In this document: piece by piece, positions 1 through 8,020 of the stretch
Numbering within the stretch: the stretch's first letter is position 1
How the letters are laid out: each line of letters opens with the position of its first letter
From: a virus
Reading direction: 5' to 3' (one strand)
Length of the DNA stretch: 42,282 bases
Virus record (IMG/VR): IMGVR_UViG_3300042310_000928
Coordinates: 1 to 42,282 of that record
Program-made: the position numbers and the translations under genes
The notes under the pieces: model-generated
What the model was told of the DNA's origin: nothing
Databases searched by the model: none
The model's input: only the letters and a program-made list of their open reading frames with translations

Positions 1-291
1 CAGATCAGCATCAATTTGATCAATTTCGGTTCCCTTGTCTTCGAGTTCTTTTATTTGAATTTCAATTCTGCGACGACCTAGTTTTGCTCTCCTTAAATTA
101 TCATATTTGATTTGCATTTCCAAAACACATTGAGAATATGCAAGAGTATCATGATCGTGTTGACCAACCACAAACTTATTTAGAACAAATTCTGTTCTAG
201 GCATTTGAATTTCAAGAAAAGCAGATTCCATTTCCTTGACAAGCTTCATGACATTATCAACACGCTCATCCATCAACTGAATCTCGTTCAT
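1..291 (-). CDS. Partial coiled-coil-like protein (C-terminus beyond window)
   Basis: An open minus-strand frame starts with ATG at 291 (MNEIQLMDERVDNVMKL) and runs 97 codons without a stop to the left edge, so the C-terminus is missing. The visible part is rich in Glu, Lys, Arg and Leu with heptad-like spacing, has few Pro or Gly, and looks like a long helix or coiled coil. No enzymatic motif is visible and I do not recognise the family. It diverges from the glycosyltransferase gene at 372, with a plus-strand promoter between them. That it is a real gene is fairly certain from the open frame and typical codon use; its role is unknown. Confidence 0.6.
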   Translation of the reverse strand, partial: MNEIQLMDERVDNVMKLVKEMESAFLEIQMPRTEFVLNKFVVGQHDHDTLAYSQCVLEMQIKYDNLRRAKLGRRRIEIQIKELEDKGTEIDQIDADL

Positions 292-304
292 TTTTAAGCC
301 TCAT

Positions 305-333
305 TTGAAAAAATAAATCTATTACATTATAAT
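305..333 (+). promoter_or_regulatory. Sigma70-like promoter of the plus-strand glycan cassette
   Basis: TTGAAA (305-310), a 17-nt spacer, then TATAAT (328-333). It lies about 40 nt upstream of the first start codon of the cassette. A small inverted repeat (CAATG-ACAC-CATTG, near 335-348) falls around the expected transcript start. This is consensus matching by eye, with no mapped start site. Confidence 0.55.
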
Positions 334-371
334 GTCAATGACACCATTGTCAAAACAAATGAGAATCAATT

Positions 372-1025
372 ATGCCGGGATCATGGGAACTTATCAACCA
401 GAATCGTGTCCTGTGCTGTATTTTAACAAGAGAATATGCACCAGTTGCATGGGCTTTCGGACTCAGAAACCTTCAAATTCCCGGTGCAGTCACAGCACTC
501 CAAGGAATGCCATATGACCATGCTCGCAATACAGGATGCCTAAAACTACTCGAACTCGGCTGGGAATGGCTATTCTTCCTTGACGATGATGTTATTCCTC
601 CTCCTGATGCAATCATAAAACTAATGTCACACAAGAAGCCAATCGTAAGTGGCTTGTACTACAGAAGATACGAACCACTTGCCCCTGTAATGTTGAGAGA
701 ATCAGAAAATGGTCCTCAATGGATTCAAGAATTTAATGCTCCTGACCTTCTGGAAGTCGATTATGTAGGAGCAGGATGCCTTCTCATACATCGTGATGTT
801 ATCAAACAATTACCTCCACTCAGTAATCGTTGCCAATGGTTTGAATGGCGATGCGATAGAACTGATCTTCCTCATCTTGAAAAAACAAGCGAAGACTTTA
901 CTTTCTGCAAACATGCCAGAAATCATGGATTCAAAATTTATGTTGATACCAGTGTGCAATGCCGACATGCAGGACTGGGACAAAGTGAAATTGGCGGATT
1001 CAAACCATTGGAGATCAGAGCCTAA
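372..1025 (+). CDS. GT-A fold glycosyltransferase (family 2-like)
   Basis: 217 residues. The diagnostic part is LFFLDDDVIPPPDAI around residues 66-80: a hydrophobic strand running into a DDD acidic cluster, as in the nucleotide-sugar/metal-binding DxD motif of GT-A glycosyltransferases. Downstream, VDYVGAGCLLIHRDVI (about residues 127-142) resembles the acceptor-side G-G-x-x-h-h-R region, and SEDFTFC the usual E/D-D catalytic-base segment. It would transfer a sugar from a nucleotide donor in the cytoplasm; the acceptor is unknown. It is the first gene of a plus-strand cassette whose next start (TAATG) overlaps its stop by 1 nt, implying translational coupling. Its own Shine-Dalgarno sequence is weak. 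The exact GT family is uncertain. Confidence 0.75.
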   Translation: MPGSWELINQNRVLCCILTREYAPVAWAFGLRNLQIPGAVTALQGMPYDHARNTGCLKLLELGWEWLFFLDDDVIPPPDAIIKLMSHKKPIVSGLYYRRYEPLAPVMLRESENGPQWIQEFNAPDLLEVDYVGAGCLLIHRDVIKQLPPLSNRCQWFEWRCDRTDLPHLEKTSEDFTFCKHARNHGFKIYVDTSVQCRHAGLGQSEIGGFKPLEIRA

Positions 1026-2083
1026 TGAAACTTACATACTTGCCAACGACTCCAATGAAAAAGTTAAAAATCTGTGTCATATCCAGCACAGTCCTACATT
1101 GCCCCCCAAAGGGCTATTCTGGACTAGAAATGCTGGCTTGGCAGATAGCTGAAGGTCTTAAAGCCAAAGGTCATGAAGTAATGCTTGTTGCCCCAAGAGG
1201 ATCAACAAGTAGTTGCGAAATTCATGAAACAACACAATATGAACCAGAAGGACAAGCCTACAGCGGTTATTGGAACAAACTACCAAGCTTTGATGTGATC
1301 ATCGATCATAGTTGGGAAAAATGGAGCTACATCCTGAAAATGGAAGGTAAGCTTCCACAACCAATCCTTGGAGTTCTACACGCTCCTGTAGACACTATGT
1401 ACAGCACAGCGCCATCCGTCCCATTCCCATGCTTCGTGTGCATCAGCAAGGACCAATCAGATGGTTGCTCCGCACACCTGAAAGTCGCATCCCGTGTCGC
1501 TTATAACGGAGTTGATGTTAATTTTTATAAAAACACAGGATTAACAAGAAACGACCGTTATCTCTTCCTCGCCAGAATAAGCACAATCAAGGGTCCACAT
1601 ATTGCTGTTGATGTGGCCAATACTTGCAAAATTGGATTGGATCTAGTCGGAGATGACAGAATCACAGGAGAACCCGATCTTCTCAACAGCATTAAGACCA
1701 AATGCTCTGTATCGCCCAATCTTAGGTATGTAGGGCATCAAAACCGTGATGAGTGCAGCGTATGGTTCAATACGAATAAAGCCCTCCTACACCCCAATAA
1801 ACACTTCCGTGAGCCATTTGGACTTGCTCCAGTTGAAGCTCAACTATGCGGTATGCCTGTAATCGCATGGAATCATGGTGCTTGCAAGGAAACAATCAAG
1901 CATGGCGAAACAGGATTCCTTGTGAACAGTCAAGAAGAAATGGAAAAACTTATCAAAGATGATGCTGTTTCAACAATTAAATCAAGTAACTGCATTGAAT
2001 GGGCAAATCAGTTTTCTTATGACAACATGATTAAAAGATATGAAGATCTTTGTTTTGAATCAATAGACACAGGTGGCTGGTGA
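1025..2083 (+). CDS. GT4-type (GT-B fold) glycosyltransferase
   Basis: 352 residues. The N-terminal Rossmann half has a glycine-containing loop (KGYSGLEMLAWQIAEGLKAK, about residues 29-48). The C-terminal half has FREPFGLAPVEAQLCGMPVI (about 261-280), the E-x7-E donor-binding signature of GT4 retaining glycosyltransferases. FLARISTIKGP (about 182-192) matches the 'GRl.. KG' motif at the start of the second domain. It probably transfers a hexose from a nucleotide sugar to a growing glycan in the cytoplasm. It overlaps the preceding gene by 1 nt and the following GTG-started gene by 4 nt. Donor and acceptor cannot be deduced. Confidence 0.85.
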   Translation: MKLTYLPTTPMKKLKICVISSTVLHCPPKGYSGLEMLAWQIAEGLKAKGHEVMLVAPRGSTSSCEIHETTQYEPEGQAYSGYWNKLPSFDVIIDHSWEKWSYILKMEGKLPQPILGVLHAPVDTMYSTAPSVPFPCFVCISKDQSDGCSAHLKVASRVAYNGVDVNFYKNTGLTRNDRYLFLARISTIKGPHIAVDVANTCKIGLDLVGDDRITGEPDLLNSIKTKCSVSPNLRYVGHQNRDECSVWFNTNKALLHPNKHFREPFGLAPVEAQLCGMPVIAWNHGACKETIKHGETGFLVNSQEEMEKLIKDDAVSTIKSSNCIEWANQFSYDNMIKRYEDLCFESIDTGGW

Positions 2084-2784
2084 AAATACATATTTCTTAT
2101 ACTTATGGCTGTCCTGACGAAACAATTCTTCGTGAATTGATGAGCTATGACATTCAATGCCCAGAATGCACAATTTTAGAGCCACATGAAAATGCTCCAC
2201 TAAACTTTGAGGTTCCAACTAGCTTTACAAGTTTGCACTGGAGCAGACAATACGAATATCCTTGGGCAATTATGCATAGTAATTTGAAGCCAAGCGATGT
2301 TTGCCTTGATGCTGGAGGAGCATATGCTGTTTTCAAATATGCAGTTGCCAAAAGATGCGCCAAAGTAGTCACGATTGACATGAATCAAGACTATCTTGAC
2401 AAATCTATAAGATCAGCAGAAAGACTTGGCTTCAAAAACATTGAGTTTTATAATTCTAAAATTCAAGATTATAGAAGTGAAGAAAAATTTGATAAGATCT
2501 ATTGCATATCTGTTCTAGAACACATACAGAGTAGTAGTGAAAGAATTGAATGTATTGAAAACATGATAGGAATGTTGAAGAAGGACGGAGAGCTTTATTT
2601 AACTTTTGATTTTATCATAGAAGAAGGTGAAAATCAGTTTGATTTTTACATGAGAAAAAATGAGGCAGCAGAAATATTAAATTATTTTGGTGTGCCTGAA
2701 TATAATAACGAAAAATATTATTCTGCAAGTTTTCCCGGCGGTTGTGTTCTTGCCACAATATGTTTGAAAGTGTGGGATTTGTGA
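2080..2784 (+). CDS. SAM-dependent methyltransferase
   Basis: 234 residues starting at GTG 2080 within GTGA, overlapping the previous stop. The class I SAM-binding core is visible: VCLDAGGAYAVFKYAVA (motif I, the D-x-G-x-G variant), then VVTIDMNQDYL (the acidic residue that would bind the SAM ribose), and KIYCISVLEHIQ (motif II/IV region typical of Methyltransf_11/25 proteins). LKKDGELYLTFDF is the post-motif strand. It sits between a GT4 enzyme and another methyltransferase in one coupled operon, so glycan O-methylation is the simplest reading, though the acceptor is not shown by the sequence. Confidence 0.75.
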   Translation: MKIHISYTYGCPDETILRELMSYDIQCPECTILEPHENAPLNFEVPTSFTSLHWSRQYEYPWAIMHSNLKPSDVCLDAGGAYAVFKYAVAKRCAKVVTIDMNQDYLDKSIRSAERLGFKNIEFYNSKIQDYRSEEKFDKIYCISVLEHIQSSSERIECIENMIGMLKKDGELYLTFDFIIEEGENQFDFYMRKNEAAEILNYFGVPEYNNEKYYSASFPGGCVLATICLKVWDL

Positions 2785-3440
2785 AAATACCTGACCATAT
2801 TATTCAAGAATATAAAACTTTTGATCCAGAAGTAGGATTATTTTTTGCTGATTTTGATGAACCAAAAGGCTCGAAAATACTTGAAATTGGATCTCAACAC
2901 AGTCCTCTTGCCAGTATGATGGCTAAATGTGGGTTTCACGTTACAGGCATTGATCTAAGAGATTCTGATCAAGAATTAAACTATAATCACATTACTGCTG
3001 ATTTCTGTCGGTTACCATCTTACTTCATTCGTGAAAACATAGGAACTTTCGATGCTGCTGTTATTGTCTCTGCCATTGAACATTTTGGTTTGAATACTTA
3101 TGGAGAAGGCAGGAAGCATGAATATTACGATGTTATTGCCATGCGATACATTTATGATTTATTGAAACCGGGTGGAACTTGTTATTTAACAACACCTTTC
3201 GGTGGTAAATTTGTTGAACACAAACCTCATTGGCGTGTTTATGATTGGGCAAATCTACTGGAAAGAATTGTTCAAGATTTTAGCACAGAAGTATTCAATC
3301 TTGGTGTTTGCGAAGAAATAACAATCAACGGTAAGGTTTTTTCTGTTGGAAGCCCAATATCAATGAATGAGGCTATACTGAATACAATTGGATTGCCTCA
3401 TGTTTCTTGCTATGTAAGATTAAGAAAACCATTGGATTAA
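2781..3440 (+). CDS. SAM-dependent methyltransferase
   Basis: I place the start at GTG 2781 (VKIPDHIIQEY). It gives the same 4-nt GTGA overlap seen at 2080; an upstream TTG at 2742 would overlap the previous gene by 43 nt. The protein is then 219 residues. SKILEIGSQHSPLASMMAKC (about 32-51) is motif I, followed by VTGIDLRD, with IVSAIEHFG and LLKPGGTCYLTTPFGG as the later Methyltransf_11-like motifs. It is the second methyltransferase in a row in the glycan cassette. Substrate unknown; sugar methylation is inferred from context only. Confidence 0.75.
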   Translation: MKIPDHIIQEYKTFDPEVGLFFADFDEPKGSKILEIGSQHSPLASMMAKCGFHVTGIDLRDSDQELNYNHITADFCRLPSYFIRENIGTFDAAVIVSAIEHFGLNTYGEGRKHEYYDVIAMRYIYDLLKPGGTCYLTTPFGGKFVEHKPHWRVYDWANLLERIVQDFSTEVFNLGVCEEITINGKVFSVGSPISMNEAILNTIGLPHVSCYVRLRKPLD

Positions 3441-3443
3441 ATC

Positions 3444-4451
3444 ATGTTTTTATTTGTAACAAATGATAAAATCGGGTCAGAAACAGGAGGAGGTCAAGTA
3501 ACCGCACATGAATTTGAAGCGTTAAATCAACTTGGTCCAGTTGATGTTATCAATCCTGAGCCAACCAATAATCCTTTTGATTCAGAAAAGGCAATCCAAG
3601 AAATTGATTTCAGCAAGTATAAACTTGCACACTTCTATGCTGGCACATTCCCAGAACTAACCACCAAGTTAAAAGCAAATGGCGTAAAAATAACTTATAC
3701 TGTAGCTGCTCACGATGTTGACATCAGCAGGGAAGAATTTTTAGGTTTAGGTGCTTCTTTTGACTTTCCACACTTAAATGATCCAAATTTATTTCAAAAA
3801 TACATAAGCTGCTACAAGAATGCTGATGTTGTAATATGTCCATCATCAGTTGCAAAAAAAACCAATAATAAATATGGAATAAACAATACAAAAATAATTC
3901 CGCACGGTCATATCCCTGTTAGAAACAAGAAACATCCAAAGAGGTTTACAGTTGGATATCTTGGTCAGTGTGGACCTGATAAGGGATTGCGATATTTGTT
4001 AGAAGCTTGGTCTATTCTAAACTACAAAGATGCAATATTGAATCTTGCTGGAAGTCAGACTCCCGGTTTATTGCCATTGATTAGGCATTTCGGCAAAGGC
4101 AACATTAACATTCAAGGCTGGGTTAAATCTACGGAAGATTTTTACAATAGTTGCTCTATTTATGTTCAGCCAAGCGCAACAGAAGGATTTGGGATTGAAG
4201 TTCTTGAAGCTATGAGTTCTGGCAGACCTGTTGTTGTTTCTGATGGTGCTGGAGCATCTGACTGCGTTGAAGATTGTGGTTTTGTATTTGAGAAGAAAAA
4301 CACCAAAAAGCTTGCACAAATGATCGACAACTTAAAAAACAATCCAAATCTTTGTGAAGAATTTGGCAGAAAAGCAGAAGCAAAAGCGAAAAATTACACT
4401 TGGGACAAGGTCAAAGAACAATACATCCAATTGTGGCGAGGCATGATATGA
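3444..4451 (+). CDS. GT4-type glycosyltransferase
   Basis: 335 residues. ETGGGQVTAHEFEALNQLG (about 13-31) is the glycine-rich N-terminal loop of GT-B enzymes. VGYLGQCGPDKGLRYLLEAW (about 170-189) is the 'G.. ..KG...ll.A' motif that opens the C-terminal domain. EGFGIEVLEAMSSGRPVVVS (about 248-267) is a textbook E-x7-E donor-binding motif of GT4. It starts 3 nt after the preceding gene, and its stop overlaps the next ATG (ATGA). It is homologous in fold to the 1025-2083 product but clearly divergent, so the two probably add different sugars. Confidence 0.87.
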   Translation: MFLFVTNDKIGSETGGGQVTAHEFEALNQLGPVDVINPEPTNNPFDSEKAIQEIDFSKYKLAHFYAGTFPELTTKLKANGVKITYTVAAHDVDISREEFLGLGASFDFPHLNDPNLFQKYISCYKNADVVICPSSVAKKTNNKYGINNTKIIPHGHIPVRNKKHPKRFTVGYLGQCGPDKGLRYLLEAWSILNYKDAILNLAGSQTPGLLPLIRHFGKGNINIQGWVKSTEDFYNSCSIYVQPSATEGFGIEVLEAMSSGRPVVVSDGAGASDCVEDCGFVFEKKNTKKLAQMIDNLKNNPNLCEEFGRKAEAKAKNYTWDKVKEQYIQLWRGMI

Positions 4452-6022
4452 GTTATTCATTTCCATTTATTCAAACCGACAAGGTAATTGAATTAGGAGG
4501 AGGAGATAGACCATATTTCCGTCCAAATCTCGATGTCCGCTCAGGAACAAGCATTGACATAGTTGCTGATTTTAATGAACCATTACCAATACCAGACAAT
4601 GAATACAATGGTGTATTCAGTCAATTTTGCATTGAACATCTTTCTTGGCGTAAAGTAAAACTATTCATCAGTGAAGTTTATCGTATTCTCAAGAACAATG
4701 GTAAAGTTGTTTTCATTACAGCCAACACTGAAAAGCAAATGCAATATGTTCTTGATCACGATGAGTGGGACGATAACTGTTCTTGTATTATTTTCGGCGA
4801 TCAAGATTATCCAGAAAACACTCATCGCAACAGCTTCAGTCCAAAATATGCAATTAAGTTAATGACTGATGCTGGATTCACCAATGTTGTTGTCTTGCCT
4901 TTTGGGGAATTAGAGACAGATATGATTATTGAAGCCACTAAAACCACCAATAAAATTGAATTCAATAGAGAGTATTTTGATAATCCTCATTTTTATGGTG
5001 AGAACACTGGATTCTATCGTGACCATCCAAGCAATTGGATTGTTTTCAATAACATCATGAAGAAGAATCCAACTTCTGTTTTGGAAATTGGCTGTGGAAG
5101 AGGATATTTGCTTAAAAGGTTTGAATCTAAAGAAATAATTTGCAAAGGACTGGAAATATCCAAGCATTGTATTTTAACAAGAGTGAGTGATTCTGTTGCT
5201 GAATTTGATGTGAGGCAAACACCTTGGCCATTTGAAGACAATCAGTTTGATTTATGTGTATCACATGGATTTTTTGATTTTATTGAAGCAGAATATATTC
5301 CTGTTATTCTCAAAGAAATAAATCGTGTTTCTTCCAGAGGAATGCATGGAGTAAACACAAATAGCCTAAATCTTTCTTGGAGTAATCAGGAATTTATCGA
5401 CAATAAGCATTTAACAGAAGGATCTCTTGCTCTTAACATACCTGCTGGAGATGGTAAGCTTAAACTCAATATTGGTAGTTTTACGGTAATGTTGCATAAT
5501 GGCTGGATCAACACAGACATTGTTAATTTGAATGATTATGCCGCTCAAAATCAATACAAATTCCTTCAGATGGATTGTAGGCATACTCTTCCATTTGAAA
5601 ATAATACTATTGATTTGATTGTTTCCAGTCATATGCTTGAGCATCTGGATTGGAATGAAGGATTGAATTTTCTTAAAGAATGTAATCGCATTATGAAACC
5701 AAATGCGACCATAAGGATTGCTGTTCCAGATGCAGAAAAATTAGTTAGTTATTATAAGGATAACAATCTTGAATTTTTGGATCAGATGAATGTCACTGCT
5801 TCTCAAAACAAAGCACAAACATTCAAATTGTGGTCATTCTTATTTGATGGTCACAAGATTGCATATGATTTTAGTAGTTTAGAGCAGATTGGTATGGAAG
5901 CTGGATTCCGTGTTGAGAGAAGGAATTTCAATGAAGGAAACTTGCAAATAATAAGAGAGACAATGGATTATCTCCCTGAGATTAGCATATATGTTGAAAT
6001 GACTAAGAATTCCAATGTCTAA
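4448..6022 (+). CDS. Protein with three tandem methyltransferase-like domains
   Basis: The start is ATG 4448 (MSYSFPFIQTD), in an ATGA overlap with the preceding stop; an in-frame start further upstream would lie inside the glycosyltransferase gene. In 524 residues I see three SAM-methyltransferase-like units. The first has KVIELGGGDRPYF (about 12-24) with FSQFCIEHLSW. The second has SVLEIGCGRGYLLKRF (about 209-224) with DLCVSHGFFDFI. The third has LKLNIGSFTVMLHNGWINTD (about 338-357) with LIVSSHMLEHLDW and RIMKPNATIRIAVPD. Units 1 and 3 resemble each other in keeping an E-H-L after the strand; unit 2 has the best glycine motif but lacks that E-H. It closes the coupled glycan cassette. It may modify several positions, or some units may be non-catalytic. 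Confidence 0.7.
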   Translation: MSYSFPFIQTDKVIELGGGDRPYFRPNLDVRSGTSIDIVADFNEPLPIPDNEYNGVFSQFCIEHLSWRKVKLFISEVYRILKNNGKVVFITANTEKQMQYVLDHDEWDDNCSCIIFGDQDYPENTHRNSFSPKYAIKLMTDAGFTNVVVLPFGELETDMIIEATKTTNKIEFNREYFDNPHFYGENTGFYRDHPSNWIVFNNIMKKNPTSVLEIGCGRGYLLKRFESKEIICKGLEISKHCILTRVSDSVAEFDVRQTPWPFEDNQFDLCVSHGFFDFIEAEYIPVILKEINRVSSRGMHGVNTNSLNLSWSNQEFIDNKHLTEGSLALNIPAGDGKLKLNIGSFTVMLHNGWINTDIVNLNDYAAQNQYKFLQMDCRHTLPFENNTIDLIVSSHMLEHLDWNEGLNFLKECNRIMKPNATIRIAVPDAEKLVSYYKDNNLEFLDQMNVTASQNKAQTFKLWSFLFDGHKIAYDFSSLEQIGMEAGFRVERRNFNEGNLQIIRETMDYLPEISIYVEMTKNSNV

Positions 6023-6122
6023 TACAATTTGCCATGATGAATCCGCATGTGATAATGTTTATTATCCAAAAGAATGTGCGAATGACGGCTCCTATGTGAC
6101 ATTCAATGTCATCACACATTAA
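6015..6122 (+). CDS. Possible 35-residue Cys-containing small protein
   Basis: ATG 6015 opens a 35-codon frame (MSNTICHDESACDNVYYPKE...) ending in TAA at 6120-6122. It overlaps the end of the triple methyltransferase gene by 8 nt. There are three cysteines and a DGSYV segment that recalls DGAYVPRTV in the small Cys-rich protein at 19934-20185. There is no good Shine-Dalgarno sequence, so this may be chance. I include it because the codon choice and position at the end of a coupled operon are compatible with a small gene. Confidence 0.3.
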   Translation: MSNTICHDESACDNVYYPKECANDGSYVTFNVITH

Positions 6123-6169
6123 GTCGTCACCCATGGCTTTACGCCAAATTGACCAGAATTTTTTGAACA

Positions 6170-6484
6170 TTAGTCAAGAACACCTTGGCTTTTACCAATA
6201 TTACCAAGAACATCAACTGCATTCCAAACAGCATCATAGACTGTTGTGTCTGTAGCAGTATAAGAAAAAAGATCTCTCATATGAAGTCTTCTTCTTTCTG
6301 TTGGATGAAAGTTTGGTTTTCCATTTTCATCTAGGTAGCATAATCTGTAGTCAACAACTAGAATTGGTTCTGGGCTAGCAGTAAGTGTTGCGTCAAGAGT
6401 AAGGTTTTCAACCCACCATACATTATAGATTTTTTCAATTGTTGCGGGTTCTATGATCGGACTGTCTTTTGTGATTAAAGCCAT
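6170..6484 (-). CDS. Hypothetical protein, 104 residues
   Basis: The start ATG at 6484 is preceded by a good ribosome site (CAGGAG, 6 nt before ATG), so the start is secure. The sequence (MALITKDSPIIEPATIEKIY...) is soluble, with alternating hydrophobic residues suggesting beta strands (LVVDYRLCYLDENG) and an acidic, Thr-rich C-terminus. No catalytic motif is visible and I do not recognise the family. It is the last gene of the long minus-strand run from 12666. Its composition would fit a small virion or assembly protein, which is a guess. Confidence 0.6.
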   Translation of the reverse strand: MALITKDSPIIEPATIEKIYNVWWVENLTLDATLTASPEPILVVDYRLCYLDENGKPNFHPTERRRLHMRDLFSYTATDTTVYDAVWNAVDVLGNIGKSQGVLD

Positions 6485-6499
6485 TTTTTCTCCTGTGCG

Positions 6500-6649
6500 T
6501 TACTTAAGGGATTCACCTGTTTCGACGCATTCTTTTTGGGCTTGATTGTATCCATTATAATAACCTATTAGATAGCCACACGATAAATAAATCATGCTTA
6601 AAATTAAAAGCATGATGAAATAAGGTATTTTTTTTAAGAATGACATCAT
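6500..6649 (-). CDS. Small single-pass membrane protein
   Basis: A 49-residue frame in the gap between the GT25-like gene and the 104-residue gene: MMSFLKKIPYFIMLLILSMI, then YLSCGYLIGYYNGYNQAQKE and a short polar tail, ending TAA at 6500-6502. Residues 8-32 form one hydrophobic segment after two lysines, so the N-terminus is probably cytoplasmic. A cysteine within the segment (YLSC) only loosely resembles a lipobox. AGG lies 2 nt before the first ATG and 5 nt before the second (6646), so the second Met may be the real start. Small membrane proteins of phages often act in lysis or superinfection exclusion; nothing here shows which. Confidence 0.5.
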   Translation of the reverse strand: MMSFLKKIPYFIMLLILSMIYLSCGYLIGYYNGYNQAQKECVETGESLK

Positions 6650-6656
6650 AACCTAT

Positions 6657-7343
6657 TTATAATATTTTGCCACAAATTCTTTTATCTTCAGGAGACTTAT
6701 TTCTCTTTATCACTGATTCACTATTCTTTTTGTCATATGCAAAAATACCATTTTGAATTTGAGTGAATATATCTGACCTCATATAAACATCTACGCTTTT
6801 GTTTATTCCTGTTACCATAACGCTTGATAAAAGCCTTCTTGCGATAAAAGGATCAATACTATAAGCGTGTGCCCTACACAAACAGCGTAGTCCTTGCCAT
6901 TGCATCATAATTGGAACAGCATTAGAGATGAAGTTATTTCCCACTTGCTCATGACTTCCTAAGTATATGATTGCATTCATTGCGAAATGTTGTGTGATTT
7001 TTTGTAAAACTATCGCATCATGTTCAAGAATAACAATTGGCTTGTCTTGTTCAGTACATTCTGCCCAGAGACTTATGTGAGCTAAAAAAATTGAAATTTC
7101 TGTTTTATCTAAGGTTGGATTTGAGCATTTAATCCATTTCAACCAATCCTTATTATTCAAATGTTCAGGTACTTTTATTTCATCACCAGTACCATCAAAA
7201 GCTGGCCATAATTTGCAAGGCATTCCAACATCTTCACATGATTTAGCACATTCATTTGCGTACTGACATGATTTTTCATTGTCGGGCAAATAGATGATAT
7301 AAGCTGAATCAACTCCAATTTCATATTTGTAATGTAAATTCAC
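6657..7343 (-). CDS. GT25-like glycosyltransferase, paralogue 2
   Basis: I place the start at GTG 7343, in a GTGA overlap with the upstream stop (product VNLHYKYEIGVDSAYIIYLP..., 228 residues). Longer versions would run into the neighbouring gene. The order of motifs fits glycosyltransferase family 25: DSAYIIYLPD at the N-terminus, AFDGTGDEIKVPEH, then TEISIFLAHISLWAECTEQ and PIVILEHDAIVLQK. In most family members the last reads E-D-D; here it is E-H-D. RAHAYSIDPFIARRLLSS follows. It is about 40 percent identical by eye to the next gene, so the pair arose by duplication. It probably adds a sugar to a surface or virion glycan. Confidence 0.7.
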   Translation of the reverse strand: MNLHYKYEIGVDSAYIIYLPDNEKSCQYANECAKSCEDVGMPCKLWPAFDGTGDEIKVPEHLNNKDWLKWIKCSNPTLDKTEISIFLAHISLWAECTEQDKPIVILEHDAIVLQKITQHFAMNAIIYLGSHEQVGNNFISNAVPIMMQWQGLRCLCRAHAYSIDPFIARRLLSSVMVTGINKSVDVYMRSDIFTQIQNGIFAYDKKNSESVIKRNKSPEDKRICGKIL

Positions 7344-8020
7344 TTTTCTTTTCCTTTCTCTGGAATTGTTGATTCGCCGGGAACATCCATGGCATATATC
7401 CCGAAGCACAACATTGCGAAGCGATTTAGACTTATTGTCACATCAGCAGAAGAAAATATTCCTTTTTCCAATACATGGCTAACTAAGTTTTTTGCCATAA
7501 AAGGATCAATGCTATAAGCATGTGTTCTGAGTATGTGCCTATAATCTGGATTAAGTTGTGCGTGAGGAGGAATGATACTCCAAAAATTATTTCTTACTTG
7601 TTCATTACATCCTAAATAAATAATTGCATTTACTGCTTGATGTTCTGTAAAAGGCTGAAGCATTACAGCGTCATGCTCCAATGCAATTAAAGGTTTATTT
7701 TGTTCAATGCATTTGCACCACAAGGAAAAATGACTTAACAAGCAACATACTTCTGGTTTTGTCAATTCGTGATTTACAAGACGAAGCCATTTAAGCCATG
7801 TAGCGTCTTGGCAATGTTCTGGGACTTTAATTCCTTCAACATTAGGATCAGTACCATCAAAAGCATCGTAAATTTCGGCTTTTTGTCCTACTCTTTTACA
7901 TGATTCAAGGCATCGAGAAGCTAATTTCTCTGATGTTTCATGACCACGAATGGTGATGATGTAGGCTTTGTCTACTACTAGATCGTATTTTGCGTGTAGA
8001 GTTTCATTTAATATTTGCAT
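7340..8020 (-). CDS. GT25-like glycosyltransferase, paralogue 1
   Basis: 226 residues, ATG at 8020 in a TAATG overlap with the sulfotransferase stop. The motifs parallel its neighbour: DKAYIITIRGHETSEKLASR, AFDGTDPNVEGIKVPEH, KPEVCCLLSHFSLWCKCIEQ, PLIALEHDAVMLQPF and RTHAYSIDPFMAKNLVSH. The family 25 layout (LPS biosynthesis type) is clear, again with E-H-D in place of the usual acidic triad. It is coupled to the sulfotransferase upstream and the second paralogue downstream. A cytoplasmic inverting glycosyltransferase is the family expectation; donor and acceptor are unknown. Confidence 0.7.
   Translation of the reverse strand: MQILNETLHAKYDLVVDKAYIITIRGHETSEKLASRCLESCKRVGQKAEIYDAFDGTDPNVEGIKVPEHCQDATWLKWLRLVNHELTKPEVCCLLSHFSLWCKCIEQNKPLIALEHDAVMLQPFTEHQAVNAIIYLGCNEQVRNNFWSIIPPHAQLNPDYRHILRTHAYSIDPFMAKNLVSHVLEKGIFSSADVTISLNRFAMLCFGIYAMDVPGESTIPEKGKEK

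Noticed and set aside
2154-2388. Short minus-strand frames opposite the first methyltransferase.
   Set aside because: They lie wholly within a well-supported gene and have no ribosome site; they are frame shadows.
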